Source: JAJPXI01 sp051867655 (lineage in GTDB: Bacteria > Bacillota > Clostridia > Oscillospirales > Oscillospiraceae). Taken from it: a stretch of 48,329 bases of DNA. The notes below the pieces were generated by a model. That model ran no database searches. It saw only the letters and a program-made list of their open reading frames with translations, and had not been told where the DNA came from. Shown one piece after another: positions 15,915-24,796 of the stretch. Location of the stretch: the NCBI GenBank assembly GCA_051867655.1, contig JBJDYV010000036.1, forward strand, positions 1 through 48,329. The letters are read 5' to 3'. The position numbers were made by a program, and so were the translations under genes. Numbering within the stretch: the stretch's first letter is position 1; each line of letters starts with the position of its first letter.

Positions 15915-16757
15915 TTATTCCACGATGTCGAACTGCTTGATGATCAGCACCTGGCGCAGTTCGTCCAGATCGGCGGAGGGGGAGAGAATGGCGTACCGGC
16001 CCATGCCGGAGGCGTCGGTCAGGATCTCGTCGATGGTGCCCACCTTCAGCCCGGAGGGATACACGCCGCCCATGCCGGAGGTCAGCACCTCGTCGCCGGA
16101 GATCAGCTGGGTGTTTTCCGGCAGATAGGTCAGCTTCAGCTTGCCCTCTCCCATCAGGGCAAAGTCGCCCTCCACGATGGCGGGGCTGTTGGTGCGGGAC
16201 ACCAGGCCGCCCATCTCCAGCTCGGGGTCGATCACGGTGATGATGGTGCACCAGTTGTAGGCCACCTCGTCCACCACGCCCACCAGGTTGCCGTACTGGT
16301 CCACCACGCAGTTGCCCACGGCCACGCCGTGCTTGCTGCCCTTGCTCAGGGTCAGGGTGGAGGCCCAGTTGGTGGCGCCCCGGGCGGTGATCTGGGCCGA
16401 TTCAAAGACAAAGTCCGCCCGCTTCTGTGCCAGCCCAAGGGCGTCCCGGAGGAACTCGTTCTCCTCAATGGCGTCCTCGCCCTCCCGGGCCGACTCCTCC
16501 AGCTCGGCGATGCGCTGCTTCAGCTCCTCGTTTTCCTGAACCAGCTTGTCGTATTGAAAGGCGTAGTTGTACCGGTCCTCCATCCAGCCCGCCAGGGAGC
16601 TGAGGGCACTCCGGGCCGGGGTGGTGATCACGCCGAGAACGCCGGACAGCGGTCCGGAAGAGCCGCCCAGCAGGGAAAATACCAGTGTGACCACGGCGAT
16701 GACCACCGCGGCGGCAACGATCCAGATTCCCTTGTGACGAGACGGTCTTCTGTTCAA
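15915..16757 (-). CDS. mreC: Rod shape-determining protein MreC
   Basis: Scaffold of the wall elongation complex, mostly outside the membrane. 280 residues: one N-terminal helix (about 11-30), a coiled coil (about 68-98, LVQENEELKQRIAELEESAR) and the double beta-barrel region, including TLSKGSKHGVAVGNCVVDQY (about 135-155) and the late GMGGVYPSGLKVGTIDEI, both characteristic. The start is a TTG at 16757 with AAGGG about 11 nt upstream, a weaker initiation signal than for its neighbours. It begins 28 nt after maf. No mreB lies in the window. Confidence 0.95.
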   Translation of the reverse strand: MNRRPSRHKGIWIVAAAVVIAVVTLVFSLLGGSSGPLSGVLGVITTPARSALSSLAGWMEDRYNYAFQYDKLVQENEELKQRIAELEESAREGEDAIEENEFLRDALGLAQKRADFVFESAQITARGATNWASTLTLSKGSKHGVAVGNCVVDQYGNLVGVVDEVAYNWCTIITVIDPELEMGGLVSRTNSPAIVEGDFALMGEGKLKLTYLPENTQLISGDEVLTSGMGGVYPSGLKVGTIDEILTDASGMGRYAILSPSADLDELRQVLIIKQFDIVE

Positions 16758-16785
16758 AGCAGGTGTTTCCCTTCTTTGTAAAATA

Positions 16786-17373
16786 TTACCGGGCGGCCAG
16801 CTTTAGACAGTCCACCCCGAACTCTTTCAGCATCTGAGCCAGGCAGGCCACGGGCAGGCCCATGACGTTGTAATAGTCGCCGTTGATGCCCTCAATCAAG
16901 AGAGCGCCGTAGCCCTGGATGCCGTAGGCCCCGGCTTTGTCCATGCACTCGCCGGTGGCGATGTAGCGTTCCACTTCCTCCGCCTCCAGCGCCCGGAAGT
17001 CCACCGAGGTGACCTCGTGCCGGGTCAGGATCTTATCGTCCTGCCGGACGGTGACGCCGGTGTACACCTGATGGCGTACTCCAGACAGGGCGGACAGCAT
17101 CCGGAACGCCTCTTCTTCGTCGGCGGGCTTGCCCAGAATGGTACCGTCCAGCGCCACCACCGTGTCGGCGGCAATGATCAGCGCGCCCGGCTCGGCCTCG
17201 GCGGCCACCGCGTCCGCTTTCAGCCGGGACAGGCGCTCCACCTGCCCGGCGGGGGGCAGGCCCTCCTCCAGGCTCTCGTCGGCGTCGGGGGAGACGACGG
17301 TAAAGTCCCGGACGCCCATGCGCTCCAGCAGCTCCCGCCTGCGGGGGGAGCCGGAGGCTAAAATGATCTCCAT
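16786..17373 (-). CDS. maf: Maf nucleoside triphosphate pyrophosphatase
   Basis: House-cleaning enzyme that hydrolyses dTTP/UTP or modified nucleotides; linked to septum formation in Bacillus. The 195-residue protein starts MEIILASGSPRRRELLERMG, the signature Maf opening, and has IIAADTVVALDGTILGKP (about 67-84) with the catalytic Asp and YGIQGYGALLIEGINGDY near 148-165. AAAGGAG lies 9 nt before the ATG. It sits upstream of mreC, as in many Firmicutes, and follows the DUF2262-like gene by 21 nt. Confidence 0.96.
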   Translation of the reverse strand: MEIILASGSPRRRELLERMGVRDFTVVSPDADESLEEGLPPAGQVERLSRLKADAVAAEAEPGALIIAADTVVALDGTILGKPADEEEAFRMLSALSGVRHQVYTGVTVRQDDKILTRHEVTSVDFRALEAEEVERYIATGECMDKAGAYGIQGYGALLIEGINGDYYNVMGLPVACLAQMLKEFGVDCLKLAAR

Positions 17374-17394
17374 GCGATGTTCTCCTTTAAGTGA

Positions 17395-18255
17395 TTAATC
17401 AATCTCGGCCTGTTGGGGGCCGTCGGCCAGGGTGCCGGTCACATGGACCGGATGCGCCAGGAACAGGTCGTCGCCGCTGAACCAAAATTCAAAAGCGCCC
17501 TCCGGGCCGGCCAGGATGGAGTCCGGCTCCAGCTGGGCCAGAAAGTCCTCCCGGGTAAGGGCCTCCACATCTTCGTCCTCACCCAGCAGCTCGTTGGCCC
17601 GGTCCAGCAGCGTGTCGGCGGCGTAGGCGCGCACGCGCTCGTCCCAGGACTCCTGCCCGTCCAGCAGGGCCCGGGCGGTGTCCTGGGCGGCGTCCCGGGT
17701 CTCCTCCGCCTGGTCGAAGGTCAGGGAGACCTCGGCCCCCTTCCAGTCCACCGCGGCCTCAAACCAGCCCAGGCTGCGGTTCAGGGTGAAGGTGCCCAGA
17801 CCCTCGACCTCCAGCGTGACGGGCTTTTTCTGCTCCTCCAGGATGGCCTTCAGCTCCGGGTCGAAGCCGGGCTTGGGCAGGTCGGTCATCAGAAAGCGCG
17901 TGCCGTCCTCGGAAGGGCGCACCGTGGCCGCGATGATGAAATTCCCGGGCACCCGGGTGTGCAGATATTCCCGCAGCTTGTCGTCCACCACGGCCTCCAG
18001 CCGGGCGTCTCCCTGCCGCAGCTCGTGGGTGTACTCATCCAGCCAGGCGGTCAGGCCGATGGTGACCTTCCACAGGCCGGAGTCGCCCACCTTCTCGCTG
18101 CCCACGGCGGCGGGGGCGGTGACGGCCAGAATGTCGGTCTCCTCCCCCGGGAAGTCCGCCGCGAAGGCCTTGACCTCCTGGCTCTGCTCCTGCTCCGGGG
18201 CCTGAGCGGCCTCCTGGACAGGTTCCTCTTTTTTCTTCTTGAACAGGCCGAACAT
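17395..18255 (-). CDS. Conserved protein, probably DUF2262-type
   Basis: A 286-residue soluble protein of unknown function. The N-terminus is MFGLFKKKKEEP followed by a Glu/Gln/Ala-rich linker (to about 30). The middle (about 30-130) contains LWKVTIGLTAWLDEYTHELR, and the region about 155-260 (GLGTFTLNRSLGWFEAAVDW) resembles DUF2262 proteins. The tail has FEFWFSGDDLFLAHPVHV. The assignment comes from my recollection of the family pattern, not from a search. Position between dut and maf, with 19 and 21 nt gaps and a normal ribosome site (AGGTG before 18255), places it inside the division/elongation transcript. Confidence 0.72.
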   Translation of the reverse strand: MFGLFKKKKEEPVQEAAQAPEQEQSQEVKAFAADFPGEETDILAVTAPAAVGSEKVGDSGLWKVTIGLTAWLDEYTHELRQGDARLEAVVDDKLREYLHTRVPGNFIIAATVRPSEDGTRFLMTDLPKPGFDPELKAILEEQKKPVTLEVEGLGTFTLNRSLGWFEAAVDWKGAEVSLTFDQAEETRDAAQDTARALLDGQESWDERVRAYAADTLLDRANELLGEDEDVEALTREDFLAQLEPDSILAGPEGAFEFWFSGDDLFLAHPVHVTGTLADGPQQAEID

Positions 18256-18274
18256 CGTGAAACACCTCGTCTTA

Positions 18275-18712
18275 TTACTTTCCGGTGGACCCGAAACCCC
18301 CGGCGCCCCGGCCGGTCTCGTCCAGCTCGCTGACCTGGACCACGGTCGCCTGGGTCACGGGCAGGACGGCCAGCTGGGCCACCCGGTCGCCGGGCTGGAT
18401 GGTGTAGGGCTCGTCGGACAGGTTGGTCAGACCCACCTTGATCTCTCCCCGGTAGTCGCTGTCGATGACCCCCACGCCGTTGGACAGGGAGATGCCGTGC
18501 TTGACCCCCAGCCCGGAGCGGGCGAACACCAGGGCTACATAGTCTGCCGAGGGCAGGGCGATGGCGATGCCGGTGGGCAGGGTGACCAACTGGCGGGGGG
18601 CAACGGTAACGCTCTCGTCGATGCAGGCGATCAGGTCCATGGCCGCCGAGCCGGGGGTGGCGTACCGGGGCAGGACGGCGTTGGGAGAGAGCAATTTGAT
18701 CTTCAGTTCCAT
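18275..18712 (-). CDS. dut: Deoxyuridine 5'-triphosphate nucleotidohydrolase (dUTPase)
   Basis: Trimeric enzyme hydrolysing dUTP to dUMP, keeping uracil out of DNA. The 145-residue protein has the five dUTPase motifs: ATPGSAAMDLIA (1), ARSGLGVKHGIS (2), GVIDSDYRGEIKVGL (3), GDRVAQLAV (4) and the C-terminal arm GRGAGGFGSTGK (5) that closes over the active site. Its start codon follows the U32 stop by 8 nt; the nearest ribosome site (GTGGAG) lies inside the end of the U32 gene, which suggests coupling. Confidence 0.97.
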   Translation of the reverse strand: MELKIKLLSPNAVLPRYATPGSAAMDLIACIDESVTVAPRQLVTLPTGIAIALPSADYVALVFARSGLGVKHGISLSNGVGVIDSDYRGEIKVGLTNLSDEPYTIQPGDRVAQLAVLPVTQATVVQVSELDETGRGAGGFGSTGK

Positions 18713-18720
18713 AAACGTAT

Positions 18721-20811
18721 TTACTCCACTTCTCGGTAATATAACCCTCTGGTATAATCAGGCGGCGTCCAGTTGCCCCGGCCCAGATAGCGCTCCGCGG
18801 CCTGGACGCACTCCACGGCGTTCTCTGTGGTGAACTGCAGGCGGGCGGCCCAAAGGCCCAGCCGCCGGTAGTCCTCCTGCTTATCCGCCAGAAAGAGCTT
18901 TTTCGAGTTCAGAATCTCGTTGCGGCAGCCGGGGGCCTTCACCACCGGGAACCGCGCCCCGGTGCGGTCGGTCAGGGCGTTGTTGTTTTCGCAGCCGCAG
19001 CGGCCGTACCGGCCCTCGATGATGCAGTTTTCGGTGATCATCAGCGGCAGGCGGCCGTAGACGATCAGCTCCAAGTCCAGAGCCTTGGACAGGTCGCGGA
19101 TCTGGGGCAGCCGGGCCTCGAAGGAGGCGGTGGCCGAGCGGAAGCCCAGGCGTTTCAGTTCCTTCAGCGTCTGGGAGTTGTACACCCCCAGACCGAAATC
19201 CCCCCGGATGTTCATGCCCGCGTCCCGGGCGGGGCGGATCAGCCCCAGGGTGCCCACCAGCGCGTCGGTGATCCCCATCTCGCGTACGGCGTCCAGATCC
19301 TTTTTCAGCAAACTTTTTTCGTTATCCCAGAGGATGCGAGGCAGCGTCACCGCCACCGGGATGCCCTTTTCCTTGGCCTGTTCCACCACCTCAGGGTGGG
19401 CGGCGGCCTCGGCCACGGGCAGGTAGAGCAGCGCGGGTTTCAGATTCAGCAGCTCCCGGGACGCCTGTTTGGCGTGGGACAGGGAGAAGGTGAACACCGG
19501 CTCCTCCCGCCGGCCCTCGTAGCGCACGCCGGGGTGGAACTCCTCCTTGCGGCGCTGGGGCGGCGCGGCGCGCCGGGCGGCCAGCTCCTCCAGCACCTGG
19601 CGCCGCAGGGCGTTCAGGGCGGACAGGGGCAGGGACAGGCCGCTTTCCACATGGGCCTTGACCTCCTTGCACAGGAAAGGGGTTCCGCCGGTCTTGGACA
19701 GCTGGGCGCACACCTCGTCCTTTGTCAAGGCACGGGTGCGGGCGGCTTCGGGAATGGGGCCCTCGGCGGTGACCACCCGGCCCGCGTTGTCCTCCACCCC
19801 CACCTTGGCGCTCTCGCCGGGGCGGATCATGGCGTAGAAGGTCACCGGCACCCGGGGGTTCTCCCTGCTGTAGGCGGCCTTGGCCTGGGCGAACAGCTCT
19901 TTGGGTTCCGGCTCCTTTTCCCGGACGCCGAACATGGCACTTCCGGTCTGGTTGACATAATATCCATCCGTAAAGCCCTGACGGGAGAAGGCGGCCTGAA
20001 GCTGGCGCACCTCCTCCGCCGTGGGCTCCCGGTCCTCATGAATCAGCTTGGAGTAGACGCTCGTGACCACCGCCACATACTCCGGGCGTTTCATGCGCCC
20101 CTCGATCTTGACGCAGGCCACGCCCATCTTGCGCAGCTGGCGCAGGTACTGGGCCAGGGACATGTCTTTCAGGGAGAGGGGATAGCTGTCGGCGGCGTCC
20201 CCCCAGCCGTAGTTCAGGCGGCAGGGCTGGGCGCACAGTCCCCGGTTCCCGCTGCGCCCCCCGATGACCGAGGAGAAGAAGCACTGGCCGGAGTAGCACA
20301 TGCACAGGGCCCCGTGGACGAACACTTCGATCTCAATGGGGGAGTGGGCGCAGATGTACTCGATGGCTTGGCGGGACAGTTCCCGGGCCAGGACCACCCG
20401 TTTCAGACCTAAGTCGGCGGCCATCTTGACCCCATCCAGGGAGTGGAGGGACATTTGGGTGGAGGCGTGCAGGGGCAGGTCGGGCACGGTCTGGCGCAGC
20501 ATCCGCAGCACGCCCAGGTCCTGGACCAGCACGGCGTCCGCCCCCAGGTCGGAGGCCTCGGCGGCCACCTTGGCGGCGGCGGGCAGCTCCCGGTCGGTCA
20601 GCAGGGTGTTCAGGGTCAGGTAGACCTTGACCCCCCGCACATGACAATAGGAGATCGCCGCCGCGGCGTCCTCCCGGGAAAAGTTTTTCGCGTTGCGGCG
20701 GGCGTTATAATTTCCGTATCCCAGATAAACGGCGTCGGCCCCAGCCTGCACCGCGGCGGTGACGGCCTCCGGCGAACCGGCGGGGGCGAGCAATTCCAAC
20801 GTGTGTGCCAT
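18721..20811 (-). CDS. U32-family peptidase / RlhA-like protein with C-terminal DUF3656
   Basis: 696 residues. The N-terminal half is a TIM-barrel-like U32 domain starting LELLAPAGSPEAVTAAVQAG, with FVHGALCMCYSGQCFFSSVI near 165-185 and RGLCAQPCRLNYG about 15 residues later. These cysteines match the iron-sulphur ligands described for U32 members involved in 23S rRNA or tRNA hydroxylation (RlhA, TrhP). A DUF3656 segment lies in the second half, with the late CRNEILNSKKLFLADK. So RNA modification is as likely as proteolysis. The ATG at 20811 is 3 nt after the zapA stop, with AAGG too close for ideal initiation; coupling is likely. Confidence 0.9.
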   Translation of the reverse strand: MAHTLELLAPAGSPEAVTAAVQAGADAVYLGYGNYNARRNAKNFSREDAAAAISYCHVRGVKVYLTLNTLLTDRELPAAAKVAAEASDLGADAVLVQDLGVLRMLRQTVPDLPLHASTQMSLHSLDGVKMAADLGLKRVVLARELSRQAIEYICAHSPIEIEVFVHGALCMCYSGQCFFSSVIGGRSGNRGLCAQPCRLNYGWGDAADSYPLSLKDMSLAQYLRQLRKMGVACVKIEGRMKRPEYVAVVTSVYSKLIHEDREPTAEEVRQLQAAFSRQGFTDGYYVNQTGSAMFGVREKEPEPKELFAQAKAAYSRENPRVPVTFYAMIRPGESAKVGVEDNAGRVVTAEGPIPEAARTRALTKDEVCAQLSKTGGTPFLCKEVKAHVESGLSLPLSALNALRRQVLEELAARRAAPPQRRKEEFHPGVRYEGRREEPVFTFSLSHAKQASRELLNLKPALLYLPVAEAAAHPEVVEQAKEKGIPVAVTLPRILWDNEKSLLKKDLDAVREMGITDALVGTLGLIRPARDAGMNIRGDFGLGVYNSQTLKELKRLGFRSATASFEARLPQIRDLSKALDLELIVYGRLPLMITENCIIEGRYGRCGCENNNALTDRTGARFPVVKAPGCRNEILNSKKLFLADKQEDYRRLGLWAARLQFTTENAVECVQAAERYLGRGNWTPPDYTRGLYYREVE

Positions 20812-20814
20812 TCC

Positions 20815-21129
20815 TTATCGTTTATTCTGCAGCTTGAAGATCTCCCGCTTGGCCTCGGACAGCTCCTGCTTGACCTTCGCGCCCTCCTCCAGGTACTCCT
20901 TCAGCTGACGGCGCAGATTCTCGGAGGCTTCCTGCTCTTTGAAATACTCCTCAGCGATGTTCATGGAGGCCAGAATGGCGCTGTCGGCCAGGGACAGGTG
21001 GCTTCCCCCCATGACCTCACGCACCTTGGCGTCCACATGGGCGGCGATCTTCTCCACCGCGGCAGTGTCCTGGTCTGCGATCAGGGTGTATTCCTGCTCA
21101 GCGATGGTGACGGTTACTTTGTTTTTCAT
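20815..21129 (-). CDS. zapA: Cell division protein ZapA
   Basis: Bundles FtsZ filaments at the division site. The 104-residue protein starts MKNKVTVTIAEQEYTLIADQ and carries a long C-terminal coiled coil (about 70-104, ENLRRQLKEYLEEGAKVKQELS), the standard ZapA plan. GGAGGGG lies 7 nt before the ATG. First gene of the leftward cluster that runs through dut, maf, mreCD and PBP2, so division and elongation factors share a transcript. Confidence 0.93.
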   Translation of the reverse strand: MKNKVTVTIAEQEYTLIADQDTAAVEKIAAHVDAKVREVMGGSHLSLADSAILASMNIAEEYFKEQEASENLRRQLKEYLEEGAKVKQELSEAKREIFKLQNKR

Positions 21130-21162
21130 AGTTGCCCCTCCCGCATTTTTATATGTATCAGA

Positions 21163-21191
21163 ATTATAACACAGATACCGGAGAATGAAAA
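21163..21191 (-). promoter_or_regulatory. Promoter of the zapA-to-GH13 cluster
   Basis: Reverse strand TTTTCA (21191-21186), 17-bp spacer, TATAAT (21168-21163) with TGT directly before it (extended -10). No other strong promoter was noticed inside the 9.7-kb cluster. Confidence 0.7.
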
Positions 21192-21251
21192 ATGAATTTA
21201 TGATAAACTTTGCAACTTTTTGACGAAAAAATCTTCCGGCTGATTCTCAGC

Positions 21252-21280
21252 TTTACGCCGCCGCATTTTTCGTGTACAAT
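21252..21280 (+). promoter_or_regulatory. Promoter of the dnaD-dnaI operon
   Basis: TTTACG (21252-21257), 17-bp spacer, TACAAT (21275-21280), 26 nt before the dnaD start codon. Confidence 0.7.
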
Positions 21281-21306
21281 AGAACAACAAGAAAGAAGGT
21301 GTCGAA

Positions 21307-22257
21307 ATGGCGGAACTGATCGTGGGGCAGGTGGTATCCCTGGCCGGGGAGGCGGCGGACAAGCTGATCGCCCGGGGCGAGGGGGACGCGGCCCTGCTGT
21401 GCCTGGCCCTGCTGCGCCATGGAGACACGGAAAAGGCCCGCAAGGCCCTGCGCTGGACGGCGGAGCGGACGGAAAAGGCCTGGTCCGTCCTGGCCCAGCT
21501 GGGGCTGGTGGCCGCCGAAAAAGCCCCCGAGAGCGCCCCGCCCCCCCTGGAGCCGGAGGGCCCGCCGGACTATCTGCGCGCCGACATCCTGAAGGCCATG
21601 GAGGAGGAGCCCACCTTCCAGGGCCTGTACCGGGCGATGGAGCGGCGGCTGGGCAAGAAGCTGTCCGACGCCGACCTGAAGGGCCTTTTTGAGATCTACG
21701 ACTTTCTGGGCCTGCCCGCCGAGGTCATCCTGCTGCTGACCACCTGGTGTGTGGAGCAGTTCCAGGAGAAATACGGCCCCGGCCGGGTGCCCCGTATGGG
21801 CCTGATCAAAAAGACCGCCTATGCCTGGCAGCGCATGGGCGTGGACACGGCGGAGGCGGCGGAGGAGTATCTGAAAAACCAGTCCCGGCTGCGGGAGCGG
21901 GAGAAGGAGATCCTCCCCCTGCTGGACATCACCGGCCGTCCCCCCGTGGAGCGGGAGCGGGAGTACCTGGACGCCTGGGTGGACATGGGCTTTCCCGACG
22001 ACGCTATCCGGCTGGCCTACGAGCGCACGGTGCTGAAAAAGCAGGCGCTGAACTGGCCGTACATGAATTCCATTCTGAAAAGTTGGCACGAAAAGGGGCT
22101 GCACACCGTGGCCGACATTCTGGCCAAGGATTCCGACCCCAGCCGCAAAAAGGCCGCGAGCGCCCAGAACCAGAAGCCCCAGGACGCCGGGGACCGCCTG
22201 CGCCGGGATATGGAGTGGCTGGAGCGCTTTGCCAAAGAAAATGACAGCAAGAGGTGA
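21307..22257 (+). CDS. dnaD: DnaD-domain primosome protein
   Basis: Replication-initiation/restart protein that remodels DNA and helps load the helicase in Firmicutes. 316 residues, with an N-terminal winged-helix-like part and two DnaD domains: about 100-170 (LYRAMERRLGKKLSDADLKG, then EIYDFLGLPAEVILLL) and about 215-275 (REREYLDAWVDMGFPDDAIR, then LNWPYMNSILKSWHEKG). The YxxxIlxxW pattern near the end is the DNA-binding signature. AAGAAGG precedes the ATG. The next gene encodes the helicase loader 5 nt later, a classical pairing. Confidence 0.93.
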   Translation: MAELIVGQVVSLAGEAADKLIARGEGDAALLCLALLRHGDTEKARKALRWTAERTEKAWSVLAQLGLVAAEKAPESAPPPLEPEGPPDYLRADILKAMEEEPTFQGLYRAMERRLGKKLSDADLKGLFEIYDFLGLPAEVILLLTTWCVEQFQEKYGPGRVPRMGLIKKTAYAWQRMGVDTAEAAEEYLKNQSRLREREKEILPLLDITGRPPVEREREYLDAWVDMGFPDDAIRLAYERTVLKKQALNWPYMNSILKSWHEKGLHTVADILAKDSDPSRKKAASAQNQKPQDAGDRLRRDMEWLERFAKENDSKR

Positions 22258-22262
22258 GAGCA

Positions 22263-23258
22263 ATGTCCTATGACGCCGCGGTCCTGCGCCGGGCCACCGC
22301 CCGGCTGGAGGAGCAGCGCCGCCTGCGCGAGCGGGCTCTGGAGGACCGCCGGGCCGAGGTGGAGCTGCGGGTGCCCCGGGTGGCCGAGATCGACGCGCGG
22401 CTGCGCCGCACGCTGCTGGAGGTGGCCCGTGCCACCTTCCAGGGGGGCGACCCCACCGACAGCATCAACGCCCTGCGGGACGAGAACCTGGCCCTGCAGG
22501 CCGAGCGGGAGCGGCTTCTGGCCGCCGCCGGCTATCCCCCCGACGTGCTGGAGGACAAGCCGGCCTGCCCCAAGTGTCGGGACAAGGGCTGGGTGGGCTC
22601 CCGGATGTGCGACTGCCTGAAGGTCCTCTGCGCCCAGGAACAGATCAGGGAACTGTCCAAGCTGCTGGACCTGGGGGAGCAGTCCTTCCAGACCTTCCGG
22701 CTGGACGTCTACTCCGCCGAGTCTGACCCGCGCATGGGCAAGTCCCCCCGGGAGAATATGTCCCTGGTGCTGGACATATGCCGCAATTACGCCAACAAGT
22801 TCGGCAAATACTACTTCGACAACCTGTACCTCTACGGCGCCCCCGGCCTGGGCAAGACCTTCCTGTCCGCCTGCATTGCCCGGGTGGTGTCGGAAAACGG
22901 ATTTTCCGTGGTGTACGACACGGCGGGCAATGTGTTTGCCGCCTTTGAGTCCCAGAAGTTCTCCAAGGACGAGGAGGACGCCCGGGACGCCCGGGAGGAG
23001 ACCAACCGCTACCTGAACTGCGACCTGCTGATCCTGGACGACCTGGGCAGCGAGATGACCACCGCCTTCGTCCAGTCTACTCTGTACACCCTGATCAACA
23101 CCCGCCTGACCGCAGGGCGGCGGACGGTGATCTCCTCCAACCTGTCTCCGGATGAGCTGCGCCGGCGCTACACGCCCCAGATCGCCTCCCGCCTGGAGGG
23201 CGAGTTCCGGGCCCTGCCCTTCTTCGGATCGGATATCCGCCTGAGCCGGAATCAATAA
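22263..23258 (+). CDS. dnaI: DnaI/DnaC-like helicase loader ATPase
   Basis: AAA+ ATPase that loads the replicative helicase. 331 residues: helical N-terminus (1-95), zinc ribbon with C102, C105, C116 and C118 (ACPKCRDKGW ... MCDC), and the ATPase core with Walker A G192-APGLGKT199, Walker B LLILDDLG (about 255-262) and sensor-type ISSNLSPDEL (290-299). The ATG at 22263 follows AGAGGTGAGAG; the GTG at 22254 overlaps that site and the dnaD stop, so I reject it. Named dnaI because of the dnaD partner and zinc ribbon; many databases would say DnaC-like ATP-binding protein. Confidence 0.92.
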   Translation: MSYDAAVLRRATARLEEQRRLRERALEDRRAEVELRVPRVAEIDARLRRTLLEVARATFQGGDPTDSINALRDENLALQAERERLLAAAGYPPDVLEDKPACPKCRDKGWVGSRMCDCLKVLCAQEQIRELSKLLDLGEQSFQTFRLDVYSAESDPRMGKSPRENMSLVLDICRNYANKFGKYYFDNLYLYGAPGLGKTFLSACIARVVSENGFSVVYDTAGNVFAAFESQKFSKDEEDARDAREETNRYLNCDLLILDDLGSEMTTAFVQSTLYTLINTRLTAGRRTVISSNLSPDELRRRYTPQIASRLEGEFRALPFFGSDIRLSRNQ

Positions 23259-23264
23259 AAAACG

Positions 23265-23302
23265 AAAAAACAGCGGACGGCAAGGCACCGTCCGCTGTTT
23301 CT
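23265..23302. terminator. Bidirectional terminator between dnaI and the M56 gene
   Basis: A 13-bp stem AAACAGCGGACGG / CCGTCCGCTGTTT. The T run is strong on the - strand (TTTTTT) and shorter on +. Confidence 0.87.
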
Positions 23303-23305
23303 ATC

Positions 23306-24796
23306 TCATTCTTCCGGGGCTTCCGCGTCAAAGTCCAGCAGGGACGCGATGTGGTCCCAGTCGATCTCGTCCTCCAGAAGAAAGGTCAGCCGGTCCTGAC
23401 CGTCAAAAGGAAACTCCACAAACAGGAGACCGTCGCAGAGGAAGAAGGGGCACCATCTGCCGCTTGTTTCCGAACGGTAGTCGATGATCAGGGCACGCCG
23501 CCCGTCGGGTGAGTACGTGTCGGCGGTATACACCTGCCGGACGGTGAGGGAGCCGAGATATTCGGTCAGGGCCTCCTCGTCCCAGCCGTAGATGTTGCGG
23601 TTGGGGGAAACCTCGCCCCAGTTCTGGATGAAGATACCGTCCATAACACCTCCCGCCAGGGCCTGCTCGAATACGAGGGTCTGAACCGTGTCCGGGCTGT
23701 CAGCCAGGGCGAGGGTGTTGCTGCCCATAATCAGGGCAAACAGGACGAAGCCGACCAGAAGGGACCCGGAAAGGCGCTGGCGGGGCTTGACAATATTTTT
23801 CAGCCGGTAGCGCAGGGAGGAGGCTGCGGCGGACAGGCAGGTGGTGTAGCCTTTTCCGCTGCCCGCCGTGTCCAGAAGCAGCCTTCCGTACTGTTTCCGG
23901 GTATATTCATCCGCGTAGGTCAGCACCAGCTCGTCGCAGCTCAGCTCCAGATCGTCCGCCACCTTCCGCCGGGCGACCCACATCAAGGGGTTGAACCAGC
24001 ACAGGGCCGTACAGAAGCCCAGGAACGCCTTGGTGCGGGTGTCCGCGCGCTGGATGTGGCGCATCTCATGCCGGAAGATCAGTTGAAACTCCTCCCGGGT
24101 GTAGTTCAGATGAGGCAGGACCAGCCGCATGGACCGGGGATAGCAGCCGATGGTCAGGGGCGTCTGGGTACGGTCGGACACCAGAAAGGGGATCATCCGC
24201 TTGGCGGCCCGGCGCTTTTGCTCATTTTCCCACAGGGAGATCAGTTCCACGTCCCGCACCGGCTCCGCGCCGCGCAGCAAAAATCTCCGGTACCGGAAGT
24301 GGGACGCGATCTGCCAAAGCAGGACCAAAACAAAGCCTGCGCCCCATACCAATCCGATGCCCTCCAGCCACCGGCGGGGCAGGGTCAGGGTAAACAGGGG
24401 AGGGGCGTTGTTCAGACTACGGAAATTCACGAGCAGATACAGAAAATTGGGCAGCAGCCATAGGGTAGCGCAGGCCCGGGCGCTGAAGTATCGGCGTAAA
24501 AGGGGGAGAACGCACAGAAGAACGGCATAATAGACGCTGATATACAAAAGCAGAAGGATGAAGGAACTGACCAGAAGGGTTTCGGTGCTTTCGGAGCGGG
24601 AAAGAAACGGCGCCAGGATAAACATGATGATCAAATAAAGAGGGAGAAGGAGCGGATCCACCAAAGAGGTTTGTCTGGTTTTTCGCTCGCTGGAATTACA
24701 CAAATCGGACTCAGCCTGCCCACGTGCATAAAACGCCCAGGAGGCGCACGCGGCACAAATAAGCGCCGAAAACAGGAGAATGACGATCTGCTCCAT
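23306..24796 (-). CDS. M56-family membrane metalloprotease, BlaR1-like sensor without a penicillin-binding domain
   Basis: Membrane zinc protease expected to cleave the BlaI-type repressor encoded just upstream. 496 residues: four N-terminal helices (about 1-23, 48-66, 73-100, 108-125), a further helix at 147-166, the cytosolic zinc site H243-EMR-H247 (HExxH) with a later E284-LSCDE ligand region, and a last helix at about 338-362. The outer domain (about 363-496) is only 130 residues and lacks SxxK, SxN or KTG, so it does not look like a beta-lactam sensor. The ligand is unknown. Its ATG overlaps the repressor stop codon by 1 nt (TAATG), a translational coupling arrangement. Confidence 0.9.
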   Translation of the reverse strand: MEQIVILLFSALICAACASWAFYARGQAESDLCNSSERKTRQTSLVDPLLLPLYLIIMFILAPFLSRSESTETLLVSSFILLLLYISVYYAVLLCVLPLLRRYFSARACATLWLLPNFLYLLVNFRSLNNAPPLFTLTLPRRWLEGIGLVWGAGFVLVLLWQIASHFRYRRFLLRGAEPVRDVELISLWENEQKRRAAKRMIPFLVSDRTQTPLTIGCYPRSMRLVLPHLNYTREEFQLIFRHEMRHIQRADTRTKAFLGFCTALCWFNPLMWVARRKVADDLELSCDELVLTYADEYTRKQYGRLLLDTAGSGKGYTTCLSAAASSLRYRLKNIVKPRQRLSGSLLVGFVLFALIMGSNTLALADSPDTVQTLVFEQALAGGVMDGIFIQNWGEVSPNRNIYGWDEEALTEYLGSLTVRQVYTADTYSPDGRRALIIDYRSETSGRWCPFFLCDGLLFVEFPFDGQDRLTFLLEDEIDWDHIASLLDFDAEAPEE

